A stretch of 64,000 nt of DNA from Bacteroidetes bacterium RIFCSPLOWO2_12_FULL_37_12. GTDB lineage: Bacteria; Bacteroidota; Bacteroidia; 2-12-FULL-37-12. A model generated the notes under the pieces. It did not search any database. It was not told the origin of the DNA and saw only the letters and a program-made list of their open reading frames with translations. Every line of letters begins with the position of its first letter. Within the stretch, counting starts at the first letter, position 1. Location: NCBI GenBank assembly GCA_001769655.1, contig MEPC01000038.1, positions 125,761 through 189,760 on the forward strand. The letters are read 5' to 3'. Below, piece after piece: positions 40,532 to 49,574 of this stretch. The translations under genes and the position numbers were made by a program.

Positions 40532-41825
40532 ACAGTGCAAAGAGCATTAGCGTACCCAGAATAACCATTCCCACCCACTGCGCTTTTTCGAGAAATTTAT
40601 CACTGGGACGTTTTCCGGTTACAAATTCGGGCAGAAGAAAAAGTATATGCCCGCCGTCTAATGCGGGAATAGGCAGTACATTCATTACAGCAAGCACCAT
40701 GGAAAGCGAAGCAGTTAAAAGCCAGAATCTGCGCCAATCCCAACTTGCATCAAACACTGAGCCGATGCGGATAAAACTTCCGAGAGAATTTTTTGCTTTT
40801 GTTTCTCCGCGAAAAATTTTTTTTAATCCGTTGTATTGATCACTTATTACGCCAAATGCCTTTTTGGTTCCTAATGTCATTGCTGTTAAGAGACCAAATT
40901 TTGTTGTATTAAAATCCATTAATGGTACCGGTGCAAATCCTATTTTTCCGGCGCTGTCAACTAATACGGTAATTTCCTTCTTTGACCCTCTTCTTAATAT
41001 CTCAACTTTAATTTCAGAATTTTTATTCAACATCAATTCTTCTCTGAATTCATGAAACAGAAAAAAATTTTTTCCATTGATAACTGTAATTTCATCCTCA
41101 GTCATCAATCCCGATTTTTCAGCATTACTTCCAGGCAAAATTTGTCCTACTTTAAATTTAAAAGCAAATGTAAAAACACCTTGATTGCTGTTCTCGATTA
41201 TTAAATCGATAAGATTTTCCGGAATTGGCAATTCAAAAATACTGTCCCCGCGTTGAATGGTATATGAGTTTTTAGAGCGAAGTATGGGAATTCTCAACGC
41301 ATCCTCAAAACGCTCCAGTTCTTTTCCGTTTACCTTTACTATCTTATCGCCCGATTGAAGTCCAATTTGTTTTCCGATTTCCAATGCTTCAATGCCATAT
41401 TTTACATTTTTATTTAGCAGGTATTGTTCTCCCCAATACAAATAAATTCCGGTAAAAATAATGATACCGAGTATGAGGTTCATGATAACCCCACCTGAGA
41501 TAATGATTAACCTTTGCCAGGCAGGTTTTGCGCGGTATTCCCATGACTCTGGAATGGGTTTTAGATTTTTTACATCCATGGATTCATCAACCATTCCTGC
41601 AATTTTTACATATCCTCCCAACGGAAGCCATCCTACCCCGTATTCTGTATCACCTCTTTTAAAACTGAAAAGTTTAAACTGGCTTACATCAAAAAAAAGA
41701 AAAAATTTTTCTACCCGGGTTTTAAAAATTCTTGCGGGAATAAAATGCCCTAATTCGTGTAGAATCACAAGAATTGAAAGGCAGGTGATTAGCTGTGATG
41801 CCTTGATTAGAATATCCTGAGTCAT
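40500..41825 (-). CDS. rseP: Site-2 intramembrane metalloprotease RseP
   Basis: Zinc protease that cleaves anti-sigma factors or signal-peptide remnants inside the inner membrane. Starting at the ATG 41825 the product is 441 aa: catalytic HELGH at residues 23-27 in the first helix, a central PDZ region (LQSGDKIVKVNGKELE and a second around SGLMTEDEITVINGK), and the second active-site motif NVLPIPALDGGHILFLLPE near the C-terminus. The ORF-track start at 41846 is a TTG inside the TAAGTTTG promoter box, so it is rejected. It overlaps the end of the convergent single-module TPR gene. Confidence 0.94.
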   Translation of the reverse strand: MTQDILIKASQLITCLSILVILHELGHFIPARIFKTRVEKFFLFFDVSQFKLFSFKRGDTEYGVGWLPLGGYVKIAGMVDESMDVKNLKPIPESWEYRAKPAWQRLIIISGGVIMNLILGIIIFTGIYLYWGEQYLLNKNVKYGIEALEIGKQIGLQSGDKIVKVNGKELERFEDALRIPILRSKNSYTIQRGDSIFELPIPENLIDLIIENSNQGVFTFAFKFKVGQILPGSNAEKSGLMTEDEITVINGKNFFLFHEFREELMLNKNSEIKVEILRRGSKKEITVLVDSAGKIGFAPVPLMDFNTTKFGLLTAMTLGTKKAFGVISDQYNGLKKIFRGETKAKNSLGSFIRIGSVFDASWDWRRFWLLTASLSMVLAVMNVLPIPALDGGHILFLLPEFVTGKRPSDKFLEKAQWVGMVILGTLMLFALFNDIVWAFFS

Positions 41826-41843
41826 GCAGTTGAATTTGGGTGA

Positions 41844-41851
41844 CAAACTTA
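41844..41851 (-). promoter_or_regulatory. TAAGTTTG -7 box of rseP
   Basis: Minus-strand TCATGTAAGTTTG, 18 bases before the ATG. It is preceded by GAAATCAAAATTTTCA, which also precedes the rsfS box, so the two genes share an extended promoter sequence. Confidence 0.65.
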
Positions 41852-41945
41852 CATGAAAATTTTGATTTCCACATAAACAGGATAAAATACAGAAACATTC
41901 TCACACTTTATTAGTATTTTGTTACTTTCCAGTTCAATAAATTCT

Positions 41946-42002
41946 TAGCCACGAATTACACTACTTAAAAAATAAAATAACTAATTCGTATAATTAGTGG
42001 TT
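41946..42002. repeat. AATTCGTGG hairpin repeat
   Basis: TAGCCACGAATTACAC faces TAATTCGTATAATTAGTGGTTA. Same family as 1811-1859. Confidence 0.7.
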
Positions 42003-42070
42003 AAAAAATAAACCGACCGAGCAGTAAAGAAAACAGTAGAAATTGCAGGTATTCAATAAAAATAAGGGCT

Positions 42071-43078
42071 TTATTTTTCTCTATACGATTTTATGATTTC
42101 CAATACATAATCCGTATATTTTGCCAATGCTTCCAAAGAGGTTTTTTTGTAAGCATCTCTGTTTGCTGTCAAAACGAATGTCCCCATCTGGATTTGCCCT
42201 CCGAATATTTTTCCCCTCGTTTGTGCAAATGCTGATTTATCAGCAAATTTAGGTGACTTCTCGTCATACTTTTCAGTGAGAGCTTCATATGTTGCCGTTA
42301 CCGGTTTTGCCTGTATAAATTGTGCAGACAGATATTTTTTTGTTCCGAGCACTAAGCCACCGGTAGTTATGGGACCACCCAATTGCCGTCCTTCGTGATA
42401 AACATCGCTCGTGATTTTTATCATGGGTAGAGCACTGGCTGTATAGTTGTATCCAACTTCCCCGCCAGCATTGATTTTTGTTTTTGTGCCTTCGGTTTCA
42501 AACTGTACAAAGTCAACTGTGAGTCGAAGTGTAGCCGCGCCTCCTTCATTGTCCTGCGCGAATTTGAAAATTTTCATTCCACCCTGATAAAAGAAAGGCA
42601 TGTTGTCGTTGGTATAAACATGTGCCGTACCAAAATCCTTGTCGTTAAAATTTCTTTCCGCCGGTTCTTCAAGAAATTTTTTATAGGTTTTTCCCTCCAT
42701 CACTTTTGCAAAATCTATTATTGTGATTCCTGTTTCTTTCATTTTTGCTAAAAAAATTTGTGTGAACTCATTGGTAATTTCCTGGCACAACAATGAATCC
42801 ACTCCCGAAAGAATCGCATAAGTCGGCGCTTCTACCACCTGGTCCTTGTCCAATGCAGTTCTGCCTTTTACGGTGATGTATCGTTGCACGGAAGCTGTCC
42901 TGAATTTGAGGGCAATGTATGGAAATGCCTGTGGGTCGGGTTCTTTTAAGACCTTTTTATCTACGTTCTGAACTCCGCCCGGAACATTGAGATATTCCTG
43001 TGCTTCTTTTAATTTGTCCTGTGCCGTTGCAGTAATAATGGTTACTGCCAAAAAGAGCGTGCTGATTGTTTGCTTCAT
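42071..43078 (-). CDS. Exported protein of unknown function, 335 aa
   Basis: No family recognised. The ATG at 43078 gives a clean signal peptide (MKQTISTLFLAVTIITATAQ, cut before DKLKEA); the track start four codons earlier is less likely. The mature part has mixed alpha/beta character with no membrane segment, no lipobox and no T9SS tail, so it is probably periplasmic. A central stretch (GGAATLRLTVDFVQFETEG) and MIKITSDVYHEGRQLGGPITTGGLVLG suggest a beta-rich domain. It follows the T9SS gene by only 27 bp on the same strand, so the two are probably co-transcribed. Confidence 0.8.
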   Translation of the reverse strand: MKQTISTLFLAVTIITATAQDKLKEAQEYLNVPGGVQNVDKKVLKEPDPQAFPYIALKFRTASVQRYITVKGRTALDKDQVVEAPTYAILSGVDSLLCQEITNEFTQIFLAKMKETGITIIDFAKVMEGKTYKKFLEEPAERNFNDKDFGTAHVYTNDNMPFFYQGGMKIFKFAQDNEGGAATLRLTVDFVQFETEGTKTKINAGGEVGYNYTASALPMIKITSDVYHEGRQLGGPITTGGLVLGTKKYLSAQFIQAKPVTATYEALTEKYDEKSPKFADKSAFAQTRGKIFGGQIQMGTFVLTANRDAYKKTSLEALAKYTDYVLEIIKSYREK

Positions 43079-43105
43079 AAAAAATTGCATTTTATTATTG
43101 GTTAA

Positions 43106-44386
43106 TTATTCTTTGATAAATTTTAATGCCTTCTGTTTCCCTTTTTTCTGCATATTCATAAAATAAATCCCTGACGGAAATTTTTGTATGGAAAAAATTA
43201 TTTGCCGTCTGGTGATTTTTTCTTTCTGCATCACTTGTCCCAGAGAATTGTAAATAGTATATTCGCCACCGAGCATCTCTTCGTGTACCCGTAAATAGAT
43301 TTCAAAAACTGCAGAATTAGGAAAAATATTTGATTCTTCATCCATAGAAACTTCCCTCCATCCTGTTCCACCACTGCTAAGGGTATATAGCGTTGAATTA
43401 ACACCCGCAAAAATTTTTCCCCATGTAGAATAAATCATTTGAGTCGGTGATGGCAAGCCAACAATAAATGGTGAGAAAGTAACACCTTTGTCAATAGAAC
43501 GGTAAATCTGGTTACTCTTGCCGAAATACACATTCAGCGATTCATCAATACCCCAGTTATGTTGTCCCAATTCTTTAAAATTTTGTATGCTCTTTAATAT
43601 CCAAGTATTGCCATAATCACTGGAATAGAAAAAAGCATCGTATTCATCCGTTCCGTTGTTTTTAAGCACATTTCCCATTGCGAAACAATCACTTCCCACA
43701 CAATCAATATTGTCAAACTCTTCCACCGAATCAGTTGCATAACTATAGACCAGGTTCCAGGTTGCCCCTTCATCCAAGCTTTTATATGTACCTGCCATGT
43801 CAAAAGTTACAACACCCCCGTTTACCTGTGTTTCCACTCTTGCAAAAACACCGCCATCGGGTGACATGCCCACAAGATTGCAACCGTATGGACTGGAAAA
43901 TACGGACGTGAATGTAGTACCGTCGTTAATAGAGTTGTATAGTGTATCCTTTCCACCTTTTGCATTTTTCTTCCTGTAATACAGCACGCCTGTAGTGGAA
44001 TACATCATTGCGTCGCTGTAAGAAAAAGTGCCGTAATTGGAGCCAATGGTTGTTTGAACAGAGTCCATTTTTCTTACCCACCATGGAGCGCCAAAACCAT
44101 TGTAGGCACGATAGACAAGAGCGCCATTTGTTTTACTTACCTGCACCATTTCGCGTGGGTAACCTAATCCTGCATAATAGGACGAATCAAGCATGGATTG
44201 CGAAGAATAACCGCAGATTAACAGTTTGTTGGTTGTGCTAAAAATGAAAACAGTGTCTTGTCCATAAACTGAACCAATGCATTGTACACCGCCCGTTTTT
44301 ACCTTAGTAGAATCAAATGTCGTCCATTGCGCTGATACTGTCATAACATAGTTTAAAAGTACCAGCAAGAGTAAATTTTTTTTCAT
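43106..44386 (-). CDS. Exported BNR-like repeat protein with T9SS sorting domain
   Basis: A 426-aa secreted protein. Signal peptide KKNLLLLVLLNYVMTVSAQ. The body has sialidase/BNR-like Asp-box repeats in which a start-and-time pattern recurs: SINDGTTFTSVF, SLDEGATWNLVYSY, SSDYGNTWILKSI, SIDKGVTFSPFI, consistent with a beta-propeller. The last 80 residues form a type IX sorting domain ending FPSGIYFMNMQKKGKQKALKFI. The product is thus likely released or surface-attached through T9SS. No catalytic residues for glycoside cleavage can be assigned. It is the upstream gene of a pair with the 335-aa exported protein. Confidence 0.87.
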   Translation of the reverse strand: MKKNLLLLVLLNYVMTVSAQWTTFDSTKVKTGGVQCIGSVYGQDTVFIFSTTNKLLICGYSSQSMLDSSYYAGLGYPREMVQVSKTNGALVYRAYNGFGAPWWVRKMDSVQTTIGSNYGTFSYSDAMMYSTTGVLYYRKKNAKGGKDTLYNSINDGTTFTSVFSSPYGCNLVGMSPDGGVFARVETQVNGGVVTFDMAGTYKSLDEGATWNLVYSYATDSVEEFDNIDCVGSDCFAMGNVLKNNGTDEYDAFFYSSDYGNTWILKSIQNFKELGQHNWGIDESLNVYFGKSNQIYRSIDKGVTFSPFIVGLPSPTQMIYSTWGKIFAGVNSTLYTLSSGGTGWREVSMDEESNIFPNSAVFEIYLRVHEEMLGGEYTIYNSLGQVMQKEKITRRQIIFSIQKFPSGIYFMNMQKKGKQKALKFIKE

Positions 44387-44430
44387 TTTCGTTTGTTATT
44401 GGTTAACTAACTTATTACGGTACAAAGGTT

Positions 44431-47400
44431 TTGCTTTCGGTAATGTTGTACAATAAGGCATTTGTCGTATTTTCGCTTTCCATTTCAGCTTTAGGAATGA
44501 AAATAAATATTTTTCAAAAGGTAAAATCTATGCTTCATCCACTCACTGCGGGAATTATTAAGCAATCTCCCTCCATTCATAGATTAACCGGATCGTGCTT
44601 CTTACACACTAAAAAATTCTTTTTCAAATTCTTTTTCTCCATTATATTTTTTCTTCTTTCGTTATCCTTATTTTCTCAGTACCGCATCAAACACATAGGG
44701 CTGGAACAAGGGCTGTCACAAAGCTCTGTTCATTGCATATTCAAGGACACTGATGGCTTGATGTGGTTCGGCACGCAGGACGGGCTTAATCGCTTTGACG
44801 GATACTCTTTCAAAATTTTCCATCATGACAAAAACGACTCTACCACAATTTCCGATGATTTTGTTTTAGAAATTATTGAAGACAACACAAACAACTTATG
44901 GGTATGTACTAGAAATGGATTAAACCGGTTTGATAAAAAAACGGAAACATTCACCCGCATTTTTTTAGAAGGCATGGATAAAAATTATTATCACAACATA
45001 TTTAGAAGTTTTTTTAAAGATAATAACGGCGACCTCGTTTTCCATTCGGTTGGAAAAACCGGTATTGCCTTGATTGGTGATGACGGAAATTTTCAAATCA
45101 AATCCGAACCTTCGCAATTCTGGAAACATGATATTTTTTGTTACGACAGTAACGGGAATATTTTTATCAGCGATTCACTCGGTATTTGGTTTTACGAATA
45201 CAAGAATAATTCATACGCAAAGCCAAAAGAATTATTTCTTCCGGCAATAACAAATTTACATGTTACCGCAATGACGGTCAGCAATAAAAATCAGTTGTGG
45301 GTTGGGGAAAAAAACAAGTTGCATGTAATCAACATTGAAAATAAAAAGCATCAAACACTCTCCCTTCCCCTTGAACTGATACAAAGAATAAGTGAATCTC
45401 ACGATGGAAATTACTGGGTTGGTGGAGAAAACGGCATTTGTGTTTTGGATTCACAGCTTAATAGTATCACACTATTGAAAAATTCTCCCGAAGATGAAAA
45501 AGATTTGACCTCTTATTCCTTTACACAGATATATCACGACCGTAATGGTTTGGTCTGGCTTGGCACAAGTGACAATGGTCTTTCAGTATTTAATCCACAA
45601 AAAATTTTCACGACATTTAAAATGAAAAAAAATGATAAAAACTCATTGTCTGATAATAGTGTCTGGTCAATTTTTCAAAATGGTAAACGACTTTTTATCG
45701 GGACAAATTCCGGATTGAATGTTTTTTTCCTGAACTCAGAAAATTTTTTCAACTACAAAAAATTTGAAGACAACATTCTTTCAAAACAAATCTTACCCTA
45801 TGAACTTCTTGCTTTCAACACAAGGGCAATTACAATAGACAAAAGCGAAAATATATGGATAGGTGGGAGCAAAGGGATTATGGTGTTGGATTTAAGCGGA
45901 AAAATCCTAAAAACTTTTACAACTGAAAATTCCGGGTTAAGCCACAACAACATTTTTCATCTTCTTACAACAAAAGACGGAAGTATCTGGATTTCCACTC
46001 CGTTTTGCCTAAACCGTTACAATCCGAAAACAAATAGTTTTGAAATATATAAGAATGACAGCAGTAATAATTCTCTTCCCGTAAATTACATTATAAGCAC
46101 AATGGAAGATCAGGGCGGAATACTCTGGATTTCCACTTCCAATGGATTATCACTTTTTAATCCAAATACAAAAGTTTTTAAAAATCATCTCTCGGAATAC
46201 AACAGCAAAAAAAGTTTAAGTTACAACATCGTCAGTTCGGTTCTGGAAGATAAAAGAGGGCGGATATGGGTTTCTACGCTTGGCGGAGGCATTAACTTTT
46301 TTGACAGGGAAAAAGAAATTTTTACATCTTACACAACTGCAGATGGTCTGTTAAACAATGTCATTTACGGAATTGTGGAAGATGAAAAAGGAACCTTGTG
46401 GATGAGCAGTAATCGCGGGATTTCTTCATTCAATCCCGATACAAAAGTTTTCTCAAATTACAATGTCAATGATGGAATTGTATCCAACGAATTTTCACAA
46501 AATTCTTTTTTTAAAAATGATAACGGGGAAATATTTTTCGGTTCTCCTGAAGGATTGCTCATATTCAACCCTGATGAACTCATTGAGCAAAATATACTTC
46601 CGAAGCTGGTGCTGACAGGTGTTTCTGTGAATTACAGAAAAATCATTCCTTATGAAATTGCCAGAAAAAAATCGATTGACCTTTTTTACGGCGACAAAAC
46701 TATTTCGTTTGAATTTGCGGAACCGGATTTTATCAATGCCGAAAAAATTTCATATTCCTTTCTACTGGAAGGATTCAATAAAAAATGGGTGGAAGTGAAT
46801 TCCGGCCAGCGAATAGCTACTTTCACCAATCTTCCTTACAGAAAATTTAAGTTCAAGGTCAGAACAAAAAAGAATAACAACAGGTGGTCTGAACCTGCTT
46901 TGAACATCACAGTTAATGTCATTCCACCGTTCTGGATGAGAGGATGGTTTATTACCACAGGCGCGTTTTTTTTTCTTTTGATACTGATTTTCACCGTGAA
47001 ATTTTTTTCACAGAGAAAACTGCGGAAGAAGTTGCGTGAAATAGAATTGCAGAGAAAAATACAAATGGAACGGGAAAGAATTTCCCGTGATTTGCATGAT
47101 AATGTCGGCTCACATCTGACCTACATTGTTACTTCATTGGACAATATTTCACACAAACTGGAAAAGGGAGAAAAGGGAATTTCTGAAGAAAAAATTTCGT
47201 CCTTGTCTGATTTTTCAAGAGAAACCATCCAACAGTTGCGGGAAACCATCTGGGCGATCAACAAGGAATCTATCTTGCTTTCCGAATTAAAAGACAAGGT
47301 GAATGATCATTTTTTAAAAATACACGATTTGACTGAGCACATCAATTTTTCCGTTGAAATGGAAAGTGAAAATAACAACGAGTTGAAACCTTCCACTGCT

Positions 47401-47670
47401 ATTCATCTTTTCCGAATTGTACAGGAAGCGGTAAATAATTGCGTTAAACATTCCGGAGCTAAAACTATTTCAGTTAAGATTTCAACGATGGGAAACTATT
47501 TGACTATAATTATTGCTGATGATGGAAAAGGGATTGTTCAAACTGAAAACGGCAACAACCATTGTGGTTTGGAGAATATGAAGATACGAATGAAAGAAAT
47601 CGGTGGTGTATTTGCATTAAATTCAAAGGATGGAGTGGGGACAGAGGTAATTATTTCTCTATGTTTGTAA
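44431..47670 (+). CDS. Two-component sensor histidine kinase (reg_prop propeller / Y_Y_Y / HisKA_3)
   Basis: A 1079-aa sensor. A signal sequence (FFSIIFFLLSLSLFSQ) precedes a large periplasmic two-bladed-propeller sensor made of reg_prop repeats (GLMWFGTQDGLNRFDG, NLWVCTRNGLNRFD, GRIWVSTLGGGINFFD, GTLWMSSNRGISSFN). A Y_Y_Y domain (SYSFLLEGFNKKWVEV), one helix near residue 833, the HisKA_3 phosphoacceptor RDLHDNVGSHL near 888 and an HATPase_c domain (FRIVQEAVNNCVKHSG, IIADDGKGI, GLENMKIRMKEIGG) follow. It lacks the AraC output of true hybrid systems and acts with the response regulator next door. Start is uncertain: ATGs at 44431, 44443, 44497 and 44530 all precede the hydrophobic segment. Confidence 0.92.
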   Translation: MLSVMLYNKAFVVFSLSISALGMKINIFQKVKSMLHPLTAGIIKQSPSIHRLTGSCFLHTKKFFFKFFFSIIFFLLSLSLFSQYRIKHIGLEQGLSQSSVHCIFKDTDGLMWFGTQDGLNRFDGYSFKIFHHDKNDSTTISDDFVLEIIEDNTNNLWVCTRNGLNRFDKKTETFTRIFLEGMDKNYYHNIFRSFFKDNNGDLVFHSVGKTGIALIGDDGNFQIKSEPSQFWKHDIFCYDSNGNIFISDSLGIWFYEYKNNSYAKPKELFLPAITNLHVTAMTVSNKNQLWVGEKNKLHVINIENKKHQTLSLPLELIQRISESHDGNYWVGGENGICVLDSQLNSITLLKNSPEDEKDLTSYSFTQIYHDRNGLVWLGTSDNGLSVFNPQKIFTTFKMKKNDKNSLSDNSVWSIFQNGKRLFIGTNSGLNVFFLNSENFFNYKKFEDNILSKQILPYELLAFNTRAITIDKSENIWIGGSKGIMVLDLSGKILKTFTTENSGLSHNNIFHLLTTKDGSIWISTPFCLNRYNPKTNSFEIYKNDSSNNSLPVNYIISTMEDQGGILWISTSNGLSLFNPNTKVFKNHLSEYNSKKSLSYNIVSSVLEDKRGRIWVSTLGGGINFFDREKEIFTSYTTADGLLNNVIYGIVEDEKGTLWMSSNRGISSFNPDTKVFSNYNVNDGIVSNEFSQNSFFKNDNGEIFFGSPEGLLIFNPDELIEQNILPKLVLTGVSVNYRKIIPYEIARKKSIDLFYGDKTISFEFAEPDFINAEKISYSFLLEGFNKKWVEVNSGQRIATFTNLPYRKFKFKVRTKKNNNRWSEPALNITVNVIPPFWMRGWFITTGAFFFLLILIFTVKFFSQRKLRKKLREIELQRKIQMERERISRDLHDNVGSHLTYIVTSLDNISHKLEKGEKGISEEKISSLSDFSRETIQQLRETIWAINKESILLSELKDKVNDHFLKIHDLTEHINFSVEMESENNNELKPSTAIHLFRIVQEAVNNCVKHSGAKTISVKISTMGNYLTIIIADDGKGIVQTENGNNHCGLENMKIRMKEIGGVFALNSKDGVGTEVIISLCL

Positions 47671-47711
47671 ATATGGCAATTGCCTTATTGAATAAGATAA
47701 AAGACACTAAT

Positions 47712-47719
47712 ACTTTTGC
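47712..47719 (+). promoter_or_regulatory. TACTTTTG -7 box of the response regulator
   Basis: TAnnTTTG match three bases before the ATG at 47723, with a TTG about 19 bases upstream as a possible -33 element. The regulator may be transcribed separately from the kinase, with a nearly leaderless mRNA. Confidence 0.55.
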
Positions 47720-47722
47720 AGA

Positions 47723-48361
47723 ATGAAAATCAAAGTTGCAATAGCGGAAGACAATCTTAACCTTGCCCGCTCTGTCCGGGAAAATATTTCTTCTTTTGAA
47801 TCAGCGGAAGTTTTGTTTATTGCGGAGAATGGAAAAGAATTACTTCAAAAAATCACTACTTGTGTTCCTGACATAATACTGATGGATATTAATATGCCTG
47901 AAATGGATGGCATTGAAGCTACTAAAGCAGTGAAACATCATTTCCCCGATGTAAAAATTATAATGCTGACAATTTTTGATGAGGAAGAAAAGATTTTTCA
48001 ATCCATTCTTGCAGGAGCTACGGGTTATTTGTTAAAAGATGATAAACCCTCCAAAATTATTTCTGCGCTAGAGGAAGCAATGAACGGTGGTGCGCCGATG
48101 TCTCCCGTAATTGCAAGTAAAGCGTTACAGATGATCAGAGGTAAGAGAACCGAAACACCCGGAAATAATTTTAACCTTACTAAAAGAGAGTTGGAGATTC
48201 TGGAGCTGATTGCTGTGGGAAACAATTACCAGAAAATCGCCGGCACGTTATTCATCAGCCCGCGAACCGTCCGAAAACATATTGAAAATATTTACACCAA
48301 ACTTCAGGTACATAACAAAGTAGAAGCTATTCAGATAGCAACTAAAAATAAACTTCTGTAG
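47723..48361 (+). CDS. NarL/LuxR-family response regulator
   Basis: Cytoplasmic DNA-binding partner of the HisKA_3 kinase encoded just upstream. The 212-aa protein has a receiver domain with acidic pair near D10, phosphoacceptor D55 in IILMDINMP, switch Thr in MLTIFDEEE and conserved K105 in GYLLKDDKP. A C-terminal LuxR-type helix-turn-helix follows (LTKRELEILELIAVGNNYQKIAGTLFISPRTVRKHIENIYTKLQVHNKVEAIQIA). Length and layout are standard. Its target genes cannot be read; the sensor's propeller suggests an extracellular signal such as a glycan, by analogy with the family. Confidence 0.94.
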   Translation: MKIKVAIAEDNLNLARSVRENISSFESAEVLFIAENGKELLQKITTCVPDIILMDINMPEMDGIEATKAVKHHFPDVKIIMLTIFDEEEKIFQSILAGATGYLLKDDKPSKIISALEEAMNGGAPMSPVIASKALQMIRGKRTETPGNNFNLTKRELEILELIAVGNNYQKIAGTLFISPRTVRKHIENIYTKLQVHNKVEAIQIATKNKLL

Positions 48362-48468
48362 TATTCTGTTATTTTTTTTATCATTTTAGGATTGTAAGAA
48401 ATCCGGTATTCCCTTTTTTCACTTTTTTCATTCTGAATAACCTCTGCTATTTCACTGACAAAAAAATC

Positions 48469-49122
48469 TCATCCCCTCCTTTCATCAATCAAATACACAT
48501 ATAGTTCCTTCGGTCCATGCGCACCCAGAACCAACGTTTTTTCTATATCGGCTGTCCGGCTTGGACCTGTAACTATGCTTAGCATGGACGGAAATTGTTG
48601 TTTGTATTTCTCTTTCATAAGATTTAATGCGTCATCAATATCTTCGACCAACTGATTTATGTATGCCACTACAATATGTACCGGCGGAAAAATTGTAAGT
48701 CGTCTGCCTGCTGATTGTTTAGAACTTACCAGCACTGATCCGGTTCTTGCAATAAGCGCCTCACAAAGAGTGACACCCGCTTCAACTTTTATTAACTGTT
48801 TATCATCTGGAAAATATCGTATGCCAAACTTGTCTAATGTTACCTGCAACATGGTTTCCCAACAAAAAACACTTGACCATTGATTTTGTTCGATAAGACC
48901 TGCAAGGTGCTGTAGAAATTCTGTTTCATTTACACAAAACACAAAGTGCCCTTTTACCGCAAGTAGTGCCTGAGCGAACCGGATATCAAGGGGTTCAGTG
49001 GAAGAAGCAAATACATCCACGGTAGTATTTACAGGCGGGGCTGGTTTAGGATTTTTTTGAATCAATGCGGCGCGGATTTTCTTCAGCACTTTTTCGCGGT
49101 CAGTGATTTCGGGAAATTCCAT
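48469..49122 (-). CDS. LUD-domain protein (LutC/YkgG-like)
   Basis: LUD-domain proteins include LutC of the lactate-utilisation complex. The 217-aa product shows GVTLCEALIARTGSVLVSSKQSAGRRLTIFPPVHIVVA and the closing SIVTGPSRTADIEKTLVLGAHGPKELYVYLID. No LutA or LutB partner is nearby; instead it follows ftsH, an order common in Bacteroidota, so a role outside lactate use is possible. The ATG at 49122 (MEFPEITDREKVLKKIR) is preferred, because the 12 extra residues in the track come from an AAGTTTTTAG repeat. Soluble, cytoplasmic. Confidence 0.87.
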   Translation of the reverse strand: MEFPEITDREKVLKKIRAALIQKNPKPAPPVNTTVDVFASSTEPLDIRFAQALLAVKGHFVFCVNETEFLQHLAGLIEQNQWSSVFCWETMLQVTLDKFGIRYFPDDKQLIKVEAGVTLCEALIARTGSVLVSSKQSAGRRLTIFPPVHIVVAYINQLVEDIDDALNLMKEKYKQQFPSMLSIVTGPSRTADIEKTLVLGAHGPKELYVYLIDERRG

Positions 49123-49137
49123 GGGATTAATTGTGGG

Positions 49138-49570
49138 GTGAGAAGTTTTTAGTTGCAAGTTTTAAGTTGCAAGTTGCTGTAAGATAAAAGATTTTCACCT
49201 ATAATAAAGTATTATGGTTCTTTATATAATTGAGTGGGCAATATATGGGAAGGGTTTTCATAAACGTTACTTAATTCCTGAAACATCATTCTTGTTCTGT
49301 ATGCCTTTAAAAAACTTAAATAATAACTACTCCGGTGTGTATTATTTCTCACAAATATAATGTCACGCAAAGAATTAAGACCGCAGAGAAAAAAAAATCA
49401 TAAATGATTTTTTTCTTTGCGACTTTGCGACTTTGCGTGACAACTTTTATAGATGCTTAGCTGTTACCTTATAAGTTATTTTTTATCCTAATTTACCCAC
49501 TCAATTTTATAAAGAACCAGTATTATTATAACTTGAAACTTGAAACTTAAAACCTGAAACTTGAAACTCT
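49138..49570. repeat. Nested inverted repeats between LUD gene and ftsH
   Basis: Three folded elements are set one inside another. Outer: AGTTTTTAGTTGCAAG-type units (49143-49176) facing AACTTGAAACTTAAAAC units (49530-49569). Middle: GGTTCTTTATATAATTGAGTGGG (49216-49238) facing CCCACTCAATTTTATAAAGAACC (49496-49518). Inner: a perfect TGTCACGCAAAG / CTTTGCGTGACA pair (49361-49442). The 416-bp gap holds no gene. Confidence 0.85.
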
Positions 49571-49574
49571 TTTT

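Noticed and set aside
41826-41846. TTG start of the RseP ORF
   Set aside because: It lies in the TAAGTTTG promoter box; the ATG at 41825 begins MTQDILIKASQ, the family start.
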